64,000 nt of DNA, taken from Candidatus Chlorohelix allophototropha. GTDB lineage: Bacteria > Chloroflexota > Chloroflexia > Chloroheliales > Chloroheliaceae. The DNA lies in assembly GCF_030389965.1 (NCBI RefSeq), contig NZ_CP128399.1, positions 1,726,934 to 1,790,933 on the forward strand, in the 5' to 3' direction. Shown here in pieces: positions 1 to 7,963 of the stretch. How positions within the stretch are numbered: position 1 is the first letter of the stretch; each line of letters begins with the position of its first letter. A program made the position numbers and the translations under genes. The notes beneath the pieces are model-generated. The model saw only the letters and a list, made by a program, of their open reading frames with translations, was not told the DNA's origin and did no database searches.

Positions 1-1266
1 ATACACTCGATCGGTGATGAAGTTTGAGCCGTCATAGCCAAGGAAAGGCTGGTAACTCAGAGAGAAATCTTCTATATGAGTGGGATTGCTGATAGTGGCG
101 CATGGTATATCAAATTCGGCGGAGGTATGCCGTTCCATCTGGGTTCCCATCACTATATCGGGCAGCGTTTCCCCAATTGCTTTGCGTACTTCGGCAAATT
201 CACTGCTACAGATGATGTTATCTGTATAAGGTTTTACTAGCTCTCGAAATTCGTTGGCGAGTTTGCGATTATAGGTGCCTGCGCCGACTATTTGCATGTC
301 TAGTTCGGTTGCCAGCATCCGGGTAATGGCGACTGCGTGCGTAAAGTCTCCAAAGACAAAAGCCTTCTTTGAACTGTAGCCCTGTACGTCGGCGGTGATG
401 GTGAACCAAGGCAGCCCGCTGGGCGCGCTTTTCTGATCCATGGAAAAGGCGGCAATCGCCGGTTCTTTAAGGTCAAAAGTCAGCCCATTGCCGGAAGCGA
501 ATTTGTTCAAGCTTTCTAGCACTTCGCGTACCCATTTGCGGGTGGCAACCACTCCGATAGGGGCACTAGTTACAGCGGGGATGTTGTGCATCTTTTCCAG
601 CACAATTGCTGCATCTGCGCCCATCTCACGATAGGGTGCAATGGTTGCCCATGCCTGTGGCAGTTTCTTGATATCTGCTACGGTTGCGCCAAGTGGGAAG
701 ACTACATTAACCGCAATTCCCATAGTTTCCAGCATGCGTTGGAGGCTAAGTAAGTCGTGTTTATGGTGGAAGCCCAACGAGATAGGTCCGATGATATTGA
801 CGCTTGGTTTGGAAGTGGGCGGTAATTTCATAGCGGCAAATTGCTCAACCATTACGGTTAGCAAGCCGTTTGCCGATTCATCTTCCTCAACCCGGAAAGG
901 GTTAGGGGCATATATCAAGACTTCGTTCGGAATATTCGCTTGGCGTGCCAATGACCCGTAATCTTCTTGTAGCAGGCTAGAAGAGCAGGTTTGTGTGACT
1001 ACTATGAGGTCAGGGTTGTGGTCGTGACTAACTTCCCGCAAGGATTCGGGCAGGCGGTTTATACCCATGCCCATTGTCTTAAGGTCGAGTACGCTGGTGT
1101 GAACAGGAGGGAAGCGTTTTTCACGCTCCATCATGGTAAACATCGAATTTATATAGCAATCGCCTACCGGAGAATAGGCTACGGCATGCACCCCGTTCAT
1201 ACTGCTTGCCACTCGCGCTACACCAGTGTGGGCGGTTCCCTGATATTCCCAAAAGCTCATTCGCAT
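1..1266 (-). CDS. bchB: Light-independent protochlorophyllide reductase subunit B (partial, runs off window start)
   Basis: BchB pairs with BchN to form the NB catalytic component of the dark-operative protochlorophyllide reductase, which reduces ring D of protochlorophyllide using electrons from BchL. The visible 422 residues start MRMSFWEYQG, the usual BchB opening, and carry Asp36 in the PVGDCY motif; Asp36 is the residue known in this family to ligate the NB cluster. Cys-containing TQTCSSSLLQED follows. The ATG at 1266 lies three bases after the bchN stop and has AGGAG eight bases upstream, so the pair is translationally coupled; an in-frame ATG at 1260 is the alternative. The C-terminal roughly 100 residues of a normal 520-540 residue BchB lie outside the window. 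Confidence 0.95.
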   Translation of the reverse strand, partial: MRMSFWEYQGTAHTGVARVASSMNGVHAVAYSPVGDCYINSMFTMMEREKRFPPVHTSVLDLKTMGMGINRLPESLREVSHDHNPDLIVVTQTCSSSLLQEDYGSLARQANIPNEVLIYAPNPFRVEEDESANGLLTVMVEQFAAMKLPPTSKPSVNIIGPISLGFHHKHDLLSLQRMLETMGIAVNVVFPLGATVADIKKLPQAWATIAPYREMGADAAIVLEKMHNIPAVTSAPIGVVATRKWVREVLESLNKFASGNGLTFDLKEPAIAAFSMDQKSAPSGLPWFTITADVQGYSSKKAFVFGDFTHAVAITRMLATELDMQIVGAGTYNRKLANEFRELVKPYTDNIICSSEFAEVRKAIGETLPDIVMGTQMERHTSAEFDIPCATISNPTHIEDFSLSYQPFLGYDGSNFITDRVY

Positions 1267-1268
1267 AG

Positions 1269-2549
1269 CTAATTCTCCTGGTTATTAGGCAAGAATTCTT
1301 TCCAATCCAGCACATCGAGTTTGCGGTGCCGGTTCAACGCGCGAGCAAACAGGTTGGCGAGGTCACTTGCACCCGTAAAGCCGTAGATTGGGGTAAAGAT
1401 AATCTCGGTTGACCATTTGGTGGCAATGCCTTCGGCTTCAAAGGGGTTAGCCTCCCAGAAATTTGTAACAACGAGATCGGGTTTTAGCTCTCGGATGTCG
1501 CGAATCTGGCGATGCATGTTGGGCATTTCAACCACTCTTAAGCCATTCAATGCTTGCAATTCGCGTTTATGGAATTTGCGATTTACATAAGGTGTGCCAA
1601 CTTCGATCAGTTCCGCACCACACTTGCGTAAAAACCGCGCGATGGGCAATTCCAGCATGTTATCTCCGGTAATGAAGATGCGTTTGCCTCGAATTGCTGA
1701 AACTTTGCTTTCCAAGTTGCGCCAGATTTCCGCTTCGCGCTCGGCAAGGTTGATTTCCTTACCAAAGTGGCGTGCCAAATCTTCAAAGAAAACGCGAGTG
1801 CCATCAGGTCCAATCGGAAATTGGCTTTGCAGCACTTTTGCTCCCCGTAAGCGGCTGAACTGTGTAATAGATTTAGCTACATAGGGATGTAGCGGGGCTA
1901 AGATGGTATCCGGTCCTATTGCCGGAAGCTCGCCGATAGTGTTGGCAGGTACGAAGCCGGCAACCGGCAGCCCCAATTTTTCGGCTTCTCGTTTTAGGTC
2001 AGTGGTGTTTACATCGTTGACTGCGCCCATAAAAACGATGCGTTTATCTCCCGCAGGGGCTACAGGGCAGAATTGCAGCAGGCTTTCGATGACGCAATCT
2101 TCGGATTGGGTCATGGTGTATTCAAGCCCATCAGCTCGTACCGGTAAGACCGGGACGTTGTTAAATTGCTGGTTCAGGCGGCGCGCCATCGACTCGAAAT
2201 CCACTTTCATGATTTCGGGTGTGCAACTATTTAACAGAAATATGATGGAAGGGTTATGTTCTTCCACAATATTTTTAACAATGTCGGTAATGTCAATTTG
2301 GGGCGCGCTCAAATCGCCTTCTTCCACCATAGCCACGCCGAAGCGCGGTTTTGCGAAAATCATAACCCCAAGCGCGTTTTGCATCAGGTGTGCGCAGGTA
2401 TGTGTTCCCAATATCAGAAAAAAGCTATCTTTCATCTTCTGGTACAGCCAACCGGTGCAGGTTAGCCCACAAAAGGCGTGATAGCCGTTATCTTCGCGCA
2501 GAACTTCTGCTTCTGGAATTTCGGGAAGGGTATCGGGTGCTATTGTCAT
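1269..2549 (-). CDS. bchN: Light-independent protochlorophyllide reductase subunit N
   Basis: BchN is the NifD-like subunit of dark-operative protochlorophyllide reductase, acting in the cytoplasm in bacteriochlorophyll synthesis. The protein is 426 residues, a normal length. The three cysteines expected to hold the NB [4Fe-4S] cluster are visible as Cys27 (HAFCGLTC), Cys52 (GTHTCAH) and Cys109 (LLNSCTPE); the fourth ligand is Asp36 of BchB. The start has a GAGGGAG ribosome site. It is the first gene of a bchN-bchB unit; bchL is not in view. Oxygen-sensitive enzymes of this type suit an anaerobic phototroph. Confidence 0.97.
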   Translation of the reverse strand: MTIAPDTLPEIPEAEVLREDNGYHAFCGLTCTGWLYQKMKDSFFLILGTHTCAHLMQNALGVMIFAKPRFGVAMVEEGDLSAPQIDITDIVKNIVEEHNPSIIFLLNSCTPEIMKVDFESMARRLNQQFNNVPVLPVRADGLEYTMTQSEDCVIESLLQFCPVAPAGDKRIVFMGAVNDVNTTDLKREAEKLGLPVAGFVPANTIGELPAIGPDTILAPLHPYVAKSITQFSRLRGAKVLQSQFPIGPDGTRVFFEDLARHFGKEINLAEREAEIWRNLESKVSAIRGKRIFITGDNMLELPIARFLRKCGAELIEVGTPYVNRKFHKRELQALNGLRVVEMPNMHRQIRDIRELKPDLVVTNFWEANPFEAEGIATKWSTEIIFTPIYGFTGASDLANLFARALNRHRKLDVLDWKEFLPNNQEN

Positions 2550-2802
2550 TGCACTGCTCCCTCTAGGTGTTTGGAACGCGCTCAGAGCGTCCCGATCATT
2601 ATTTATCTATGTTATAAACCAATGTGGCACAAAATTTCTAAATGTTAGATTAGGTGCATGGGCAAGCAATACGGGTGAGCAAACCTTGCCCGTCAAGGCT
2701 AAATGTTACTAAAACGCGGCATGGTAGTCAGTAGTTGTTACTACATTTTTTGGCTTAATGGCATCTGCCCTGCAATAGTTGGAAAATTCGTTCTATAAAC
2801 TG

Positions 2803-2831
2803 TTGACTCTAAATAAAAAACGGGCTAAAAT
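2803..2831 (+). promoter_or_regulatory. Sigma-70-type promoter for the gene at 2884
   Basis: TTGACT at 2803-2808, a 17-base spacer and TAAAAT at 2826-2831 form a near-consensus promoter about 50 bases upstream of the start codon. The rest of the 2550-2883 gap between divergent bchN and this gene holds a GGGCAAG/CTTGCCC inverted repeat (about 2661-2692) and nothing else I recognise. Confidence 0.6.
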
Positions 2832-2883
2832 TAGAACAAATAGACAAAAATATATTGAGAATTAATATAAGGAGTAGGTAGCT

Positions 2884-3267
2884 ATGGCAATGCCACTGAG
2901 GGATCTCCAAGAACTGGATGAAAGATACGGAACAACTCAGGAAGCTGCAAAAGCTGGAAATAAAGCTCCGGTTAAAAGAGAACGATCTGGAACGACACGC
3001 AGTCGCACTCGCGCTAATACTGTTTCTACTCAAACTGAGGTTGAAGAAGCAAGAGTAAAACACGAAAAAGAAGAGCTTATTGCGGCATTGGAAATGAAAA
3101 GAGATGAATTGATTGAGCGGCTTGATCGTGGGGCAGCGGCAATTGAAGAGGCGCGCGCTGCCGGGCGTAACCCTCGCCAAATTGCGGATTGGGAAGATTA
3201 CTGGATTCAGCTTTTACGCAATTATGAGAAGATTTGCGATCAATTAGTAGAACTTGGAATCAACTAA
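2884..3267 (+). CDS. Small charged coiled-coil protein, function unknown
   Basis: I do not recognise this 127-residue protein. Residues about 1-50 are rich in Lys, Arg, Thr and Ser and look disordered; residues about 50-95 (EVEEARVKHEKEELIAALEM and onward) are strongly heptad-like and probably helical or coiled coil; the end contains Trp- and Tyr-rich WEDYWIQLLRNYEKI. No signal peptide or membrane segment is visible. AAGGAG lies upstream of the ATG and the gene has its own promoter and a strong terminator, so it is a monocistronic, probably well expressed gene. It is divergent from bchN; a shared role with chlorophyll synthesis is possible but unsupported. Confidence 0.75.
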   Translation: MAMPLRDLQELDERYGTTQEAAKAGNKAPVKRERSGTTRSRTRANTVSTQTEVEEARVKHEKEELIAALEMKRDELIERLDRGAAAIEEARAAGRNPRQIADWEDYWIQLLRNYEKICDQLVELGIN

Positions 3268-3315
3268 TTCCTGACTCCGCGTAGTATAGAACACTTTTAT
3301 CAGAATTTTATTTCA

Positions 3316-3339
3316 GGCAAGGGGCTTAAGCCCCTTGTC
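3316..3339 (+). terminator. Rho-independent terminator after the coiled-coil gene
   Basis: CAAGGGGCTTAAGCCCCTTG (3318-3337) is a perfect palindrome, extended by two more pairs, and is followed by TCTTTATT. It sits between the convergent genes ending at 3267 and 3359 and may serve both strands. Confidence 0.85.
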
Positions 3340-3358
3340 TTTATTCCTCGTAAAAATC

Positions 3359-4417
3359 CTAATTCTTGGGTAGAAACTCGTTGCTGAATAGCTTGTTGTA
3401 GTCTAATTCTTTGGTGAGCGGCTTATTGTCGGCATCTTTCAGAATACCGGCTTGGAACATAAACCGGGGATAATCAGTCCACATCTTAAGAGTTTGGCTA
3501 CCCCACTGAGTGGCACCTTCCTTGTATTTCGGGCTGAGATAATCTTGGCTCTTATATACTAGCTCTTTATTGCTAAAAGTGCCTGCAGGGTTCGAGTTTA
3601 TCAAGAGGTCTGCCGCATCTTTGGGATTGGTAATTGAGTACTCATACCCGCGAACTGTTGCTTTCATAAAACGCTTGAGGGCATCGCTTTTTTTGGAAAT
3701 TACATCTGCGCTGGTTTCAATTAGCGGGGTATAACGATCTGGCACGCCGTATTTGGTAATAGGGATTACATTCAGGTCAATCCCTCGCAATTTAGCCTCG
3801 ATTTCGTCCCAACCTTCGAAAATCCATACAAAATCGGCTTGCTTGTTAAGCACAGCTTCGTAACCAAAGACATTGGCGGTGATATTCTCAAAAGTGCCAT
3901 TGCCTCCATCAAACTTGATCATGGAGTTGATGACAGGCTCTTCGTATGATGCGCCAAAGCCGGCATACTTTTTGCCAACTAGCATTTTTGGTGAAGTAAG
4001 ACCTGAATTTTTTAGCGTAACCAGTGCGCTGGTATCCTTTTGGATGATTGCGGCGATTGAGACAAGTGATTGTCCTGCGGCGGCGGCGCTTACAATGCCC
4101 TCAGCCGCGCCGATGCCTAGCTCAGCTTTGCCGCTGGCAATCAGGCTTTCGGGAGTAGCGGCTTCGCTGTAGGGCAGGATCTTCAAATCAATCCCTTCTT
4201 CGGCGTACCATCCTTTGGCGAGGGCAACGTAGATTCCGGTGTGATTGGTATTAGGAACCCAATCTAAAGCCAATGAAAGGGTTTCAACAGGAACTTTGGT
4301 AGCAGCTTCTCCGCTTTTTGCGGGGGTGGCGGTGCTATCGCTACAAGCCGCCAGCAACAGGCTTGTCAGCAATACCAGCGCCATAAAGATAGCGCTTTTC
4401 TTGAACTTAGCAGTCAT
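3359..4417 (-). CDS. THI5/NMT1-like substrate-binding lipoprotein of a thiamine-precursor ABC importer
   Basis: The protein starts MTAKFKKSAIF, has a hydrophobic signal and a lipobox (LLLAAC) at about residue 25, so it should be a membrane-anchored binding protein. LALDWVPNTNHTGIYVA is the characteristic opening of the NMT1/THI5-like family, which binds pyrimidine precursors of thiamine. The ATG at 4417 is chosen because AAGGAGG precedes it at good spacing; a longer non-ATG reading to 4438 has no such support. It is the last gene of the ATPase-permease-binding protein operon, downstream of a TPP riboswitch, which favours a thiamine precursor (HMP or formylaminopyrimidine-like) as ligand over sulfonate or taurine. 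This is the ThiY type in function. Confidence 0.88.
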   Translation of the reverse strand: MTAKFKKSAIFMALVLLTSLLLAACSDSTATPAKSGEAATKVPVETLSLALDWVPNTNHTGIYVALAKGWYAEEGIDLKILPYSEAATPESLIASGKAELGIGAAEGIVSAAAAGQSLVSIAAIIQKDTSALVTLKNSGLTSPKMLVGKKYAGFGASYEEPVINSMIKFDGGNGTFENITANVFGYEAVLNKQADFVWIFEGWDEIEAKLRGIDLNVIPITKYGVPDRYTPLIETSADVISKKSDALKRFMKATVRGYEYSITNPKDAADLLINSNPAGTFSNKELVYKSQDYLSPKYKEGATQWGSQTLKMWTDYPRFMFQAGILKDADNKPLTKELDYNKLFSNEFLPKN

Positions 4418-4462
4418 ATTTATCCTCCTTATAGTCAACCAGCCTATCTAGTTGACATAACA

Positions 4463-5233
4463 CTACTTCTTAAACTGGCGCATCTGGTAATACCAAGGCA
4501 TAATGCGCCATTGCACCAGCGAAACAAGCCCAAATAGTAGCAGGCTGAATACTGCGGTTACGAATACTACTGCGAACACCAACTCGCGATTGAAGGAACG
4601 AGCGTATAGCGAAATCAAACGCCCCAAACCTTTTTGCGCTCCGGCGTACTCGCCTAGAATTGCGCCCGCTACGCTGTAAGTTATGGCAATACGAATGCCG
4701 GAAAACAGGCTAGGTAGTGCGGTGGGCAATCGCAATTTCCAGAAAATTTGGCGTTTGCTTGCACCCAAAGCTCTGAAGATTTTTGCTGCATCGGGGTCTA
4801 CCCCGGCGAATCCATCTACTCCACCAACGGTAATTGGAAAGAAACACACCAACCACACAATAATAATCTTGGGTAGCAGGTCAAAGCCGAACCACACAAT
4901 CAGTAGGGGGGCAATTGCGACCAATGGAATAGTTTGGCTTGCTACCAGCAGGGGGTATATCGCTCTCTTAGCCAGCAGCGAATTATCCAGCAACATGGCA
5001 AAGAGAAAACCAAGTATCAACGCTACGGTAAAGCCAATCAACGTTTCGAGCAATGTTACCAGCGTGTTATCCCAGATTTCGGGTAAGGCATTTACCAGCG
5101 CCCTCGCTATTTTGGTGGGAGAAGGCAGTACGCTGGATGAAATAGCCGACACATCCACGTATATTTGCCAGATAGCGAATAATGCTATAACCAGTAGCAC
5201 GGGCGGAAGGTAAATTTTCAAAAACTTAGGCAT
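4463..5233 (-). CDS. ABC transporter permease, thiamine-precursor importer
   Basis: A 256-residue SsuC/TauC/ThiX-type inner-membrane permease with about six predicted membrane helices. The coupling (EAA) loop is visible near residues 145-170 in the stretch around DAAKIFRALGASKRQIFWKL. The ATG overlaps the end of the ATPase gene by eight bases, so the two are translationally coupled. Family alone cannot separate thiamine-precursor from sulfonate permeases; the TPP riboswitch and the THI5-like binding protein decide it. Confidence 0.88.
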   Translation of the reverse strand: MPKFLKIYLPPVLLVIALFAIWQIYVDVSAISSSVLPSPTKIARALVNALPEIWDNTLVTLLETLIGFTVALILGFLFAMLLDNSLLAKRAIYPLLVASQTIPLVAIAPLLIVWFGFDLLPKIIIVWLVCFFPITVGGVDGFAGVDPDAAKIFRALGASKRQIFWKLRLPTALPSLFSGIRIAITYSVAGAILGEYAGAQKGLGRLISLYARSFNRELVFAVVFVTAVFSLLLFGLVSLVQWRIMPWYYQMRQFKK

Positions 5234-5981
5234 ATTCCGCCTCCGGTTTTAGGATTGACAACAGGCGGGCTTTTAGTTCCACTAACCCTGAGTCGGAAAC
5301 CGAACGTGGCTTTGGAATCAGGACTTCCTGTACCTCGCGGATGGCGGCGGGGCGATGGCTGAATATGTAGATTCGTTCGCTGAGTAGTAACGCTTCCTCA
5401 ATATCGTGGGTGATGAACAGGATGGTGCGGCGAAGCTTTGCTTGCATCTCTGCCAGCCATTCCTGAAGCCCGGCTCTGGTTAGGGCATCTAACGCTCCGA
5501 ATGGCTCATCCAGCAGCATAACCTCGCGTTCGGTCAGAAAGGTGCGCAAGAGGGCAAGCCGCTGGCGCATACCGCCTGACATTTGCCACGGAAAGCTCTT
5601 TTCAAAACCCTTCAAGCCGAAAATTTCAAAGTAAGTGTGCGCATGTTCGCGGGCTATCTTGCGGGGTGTTCCGGCAAGTTCAAGTCCTAGCGCGGCATTA
5701 TCCAGCGCGGAACGCCACGGTAAAAGCGCATCACGTTGGAGCATGTAAGCTATTTTGCCCGGTTGCGGTTGGAAGGGCTGATTGTCATAGCGAAATTCTC
5801 CGGAATCGGCTGTTTCAAGTCCTGCCAAAATATTAAAAAGAGTGCTTTTACCACAGCCACTCGGTCCAACCAGAGAAACAAACTCGCCCCGATTTGCCAC
5901 GATGCTAATATTATCGAGTATGGGCAGTGTGCCATAGGATTTATTAAGACTATTTATTTGAATTTTGGATATTGTTTCCAT
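5226..5981 (-). CDS. ABC transporter ATP-binding protein, thiamine-precursor importer
   Basis: A 251-residue ABC ATPase of the SsuB/TauB/ThiZ type. Walker A GPSGCGKST is near residue 40, the signature MSGGMRQR near 133, Walker B VMLLDEPFGALD near 155 and the switch histidine in FITHDIEEA near 190. First gene of the three-gene operon; its leader (5982-6191) contains the TPP aptamer and a terminator hairpin. No strong Shine-Dalgarno is visible at the ATG. Confidence 0.9.
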   Translation of the reverse strand: METISKIQINSLNKSYGTLPILDNISIVANRGEFVSLVGPSGCGKSTLFNILAGLETADSGEFRYDNQPFQPQPGKIAYMLQRDALLPWRSALDNAALGLELAGTPRKIAREHAHTYFEIFGLKGFEKSFPWQMSGGMRQRLALLRTFLTEREVMLLDEPFGALDALTRAGLQEWLAEMQAKLRRTILFITHDIEEALLLSERIYIFSHRPAAIREVQEVLIPKPRSVSDSGLVELKARLLSILKPEAEYA

Positions 5982-5999
5982 ATTTCGATAGCTAGAATC

Positions 6000-6039
6000 A
6001 AAAGAGCCACAGGAATACTGGAGAAAAATCCTGCGGCTC
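6000..6039 (-). terminator. Terminator hairpin in the TPP riboswitch expression platform
   Basis: On the minus strand the arms at 6039-6029 and 6014-6004 form an 11-pair stem (one G-U) with a 14-base loop, followed by UUUU. It lies between the TPP aptamer and the ATPase start codon, as expected for a transcriptional off switch. A second perfect 10-base inverted repeat (6089-6098 with 6048-6057) lies between aptamer and terminator and may be part of the switching structure. Confidence 0.75.
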
Positions 6040-6096
6040 GCCCGTTTATTCCACTTAATTAGTTACGAAATATATAAATAAATCGAAATAAGTGGA

Positions 6097-6191
6097 ATTT
6101 CCCTTCGCCGGTATTACCCGGATCAGGTTCAAACGGTCGAAGATACTTTCAATCTTCCTCTCAGCCTGGAAAGTCCAAGCTCCCGTTGGTA
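6097..6191 (-). promoter_or_regulatory. TPP riboswitch (THI element)
   Basis: Read on the minus strand, the conserved blocks of the thiamine pyrophosphate aptamer occur in order: ACGGGAGCTTGG, GGCTGAGAGG, then ACCGTTTGAACCTGATCCGG, GGTAATACCGGCGAAGGGAA. These are the pyrimidine- and pyrophosphate-sensing arms of the family. It precedes the ABC importer operon and should shut it off when TPP is plentiful. Confidence 0.96.
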
Positions 6192-6351
6192 TTTTTTTTA
6201 AAAGGTGCAAAAGCAGTCAGACTATAGAATAATGATATTTGGCAGTATCATAATACTTTTTGTTTTGTAGCACAAGTCATTTGCAATGTACTTTTTGCCA
6301 TGTTATATTTCGTTTAGATGCATATTAAGCATTCATAACAACTGAATATTG

Positions 6352-6459
6352 CTCTCATCAAGAGAGGTGGAGGGACTGGCCCTATGAAGCCCGGCAACCG
6401 CCCGAATTTTCGGGAGTGGTGCCAATTCCGGCAGGCGATTATAGCCTGAAAGATGAGAG
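6352..6459 (+). promoter_or_regulatory. SAM-I riboswitch (S-box leader)
   Basis: The outer P1 stem is CTCTCATC (6352-6359) with GATGAGAG (6452-6459). Inside are the S-box conserved blocks AGAGGTGGAGGGACTGGCCC, TATGAAGCCCGGCAACC and GTGGTGCCAATTCC, with GGCAGGCGATTATAGCCTGAAAGATGAG closing the aptamer. It precedes mtnA and probably controls the methionine-salvage/SAM-cycle genes, turning them off at high SAM. Confidence 0.96.
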
Positions 6460-6484
6460 GCGTTAACTTTGGCAAGTTACGTCT

Positions 6485-6529
6485 ATTCTCGGATTGATGC
6501 GAGCAAATGCGAAACCGAGGATTTTTTTT
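6485..6529 (+). terminator. SAM-riboswitch-controlled terminator
   Basis: ATTCTCGG (6485-6492) pairs with CCGAGGAT (6515-6522, one G-U) and is followed by seven T residues (6523-6529). A longer repeat, CTTTGGCAAG (6467-6476) with CTTGCCAAAG (6532-6541), brackets it. The terminator overlaps the earliest in-frame ATG of the mtnA reading frame, which is therefore not the start. Confidence 0.8.
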
Positions 6530-6551
6530 GCCTTGCCAAAGGGGTGTTCAA

Positions 6552-7634
6552 TTGAGCGAGAATGCGACTTCAACGCCTACACTGAAAGTTAAAACGATAG
6601 AATGGCGAGATTCCGACCTCACCCTATTGTTAATTGACCAAATCAAATTGCCCCATCATTTTGAGAATGTTGAGTGCCGTAACTTCCATGAAGCCGGCGA
6701 AGCGATTCGCACCATGATTGTGCGTGGCGCACCTGCTATCGGAGTAACTGCCGCTTACGCTATGGCGCTGGCGGCGCTGGAATACCGTAACCTCCCTCGT
6801 GACGAATTTATCGAAAAGCTGGACGAAGCGGGCGCATGGCTTAATGAAACCCGTCCCACCGCTGTTAACCTCAAATGGGCGATTGACCAATCCTTGTCAC
6901 TCGCGCACCGTCTGCACGATGCTTATATCCAAGTGGTCAGCATCCCGTGGGAACTCCTAAGACTGGCAAAGCAAATACAAGCGGATGACTTGGCTTTTTG
7001 CAAGGCGATAGGCGCGTTCGGCGGAGAACTTATCAAAGACGGCGATAATATCCTAACCCATTGTAATGCGGGTGGTTTGGCTACCGCTGGTTATGGTACA
7101 GCCGTGGGTGTGATTACCGCTGCGCATGAAGCCGGTAAGAAGATTCACGTTTGGGTGGATGAAACTCGCCCTTATCTGCAAGGGGCGCGTCTTACTGCTT
7201 GGGAAATGCAGCAACTCGGTATTCCGCACACTCTGATAACCGACAATATGTCGGGACATTTGATGCAACGGGGTAAGGTTCAATTCATTGTGACCGGAGC
7301 TGACCGCATAGCGGCAAACGGCGATACTGCCAACAAAATCGGCACCTATATGGTGGCGGTACTGGCAAAGGAAAATAACATTCCCTTCTATATAGCCGCT
7401 CCGCTAACCACTATTGATTTAAAGATTAAATCCGGTGAAGAAATCCCAATCGAGGAACGCAGCGCGGACGAAGTTGTTTTCATCGGCGGTAAGCGAATTG
7501 CACCAGAAGGAGTTCATGCTGCCCACTTTGGTTTCGATGTGACTCCGGCGAGATATATTCACGGGATTATCACTGAAAAGGGTATTGCGCGCCCACCTTA
7601 TGAGCAAAGTATCCCGGCGTTGTTTGAAAAATAA
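6552..7634 (+). CDS. mtnA: S-methyl-5-thioribose-1-phosphate isomerase
   Basis: MtnA converts 5-methylthioribose 1-phosphate to methylthioribulose 1-phosphate in methionine salvage. Family marks include RTMIVRGAPAIGVTAAYAMA, THCNAGGLATAGYGTA (active-site Cys) and TGADRIAANGDTANKIGT with the catalytic Asp. The start chosen is TTG at 6552, with AAAGGGG just upstream and downstream of the riboswitch terminator; it yields 360 residues beginning with SENATSTPTLKVKTIEW after the initiator. The ATG at 6507 would put 15 extra residues inside the terminator. The paralogous eIF2B-alpha-like family is excluded by these motifs. Confidence 0.93.
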   Translation: MSENATSTPTLKVKTIEWRDSDLTLLLIDQIKLPHHFENVECRNFHEAGEAIRTMIVRGAPAIGVTAAYAMALAALEYRNLPRDEFIEKLDEAGAWLNETRPTAVNLKWAIDQSLSLAHRLHDAYIQVVSIPWELLRLAKQIQADDLAFCKAIGAFGGELIKDGDNILTHCNAGGLATAGYGTAVGVITAAHEAGKKIHVWVDETRPYLQGARLTAWEMQQLGIPHTLITDNMSGHLMQRGKVQFIVTGADRIAANGDTANKIGTYMVAVLAKENNIPFYIAAPLTTIDLKIKSGEEIPIEERSADEVVFIGGKRIAPEGVHAAHFGFDVTPARYIHGIITEKGIARPPYEQSIPALFEK

Positions 7635-7963
7635 GCGCTGGTTTTCAAGATTTTGCTCAAGCAAGTTGATTAGTAGTATTGAGTCTAGACTTTTGTAGTT
7701 TAAACACTTGAAATTGAACTTAAGACTGACAAAATATACATTGAAATTCTAGGTATCATGATTCTACACCTGAGTTGCTACGGATTATTACGCTTCTAAA
7801 AATACTCAGGTGTCCGGCGCTATAAATACTAATGGGGATATTAGCGTTTGACTAGCGGGGAAAATAATTCTAACTCCCGGAATACTCTCTACTACTGAAG
7901 ATGGTTTTGGAGAGTAATGTGAGGGTATTTACCAATACTTGAAGTTACGCAGCAGGAGGAGTA
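7635..7963 (+). other. Structured spacer between mtnA and the PfkB kinase gene
   Basis: No gene is visible. It contains a perfect 10-base inverted repeat ACACCTGAGT (7766-7775) with ACTCAGGTGT (7804-7813), then CTAAT/ATTAG (about 7829-7844) and TACTCTC/GAGAGTA (about 7883-7917). A TTGACT at 7848-7853 has only a weak -10 partner. It may be an untranslated leader of the second part of the operon. It does not match the SAM or SAH riboswitch consensus that I know. Confidence 0.4.
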
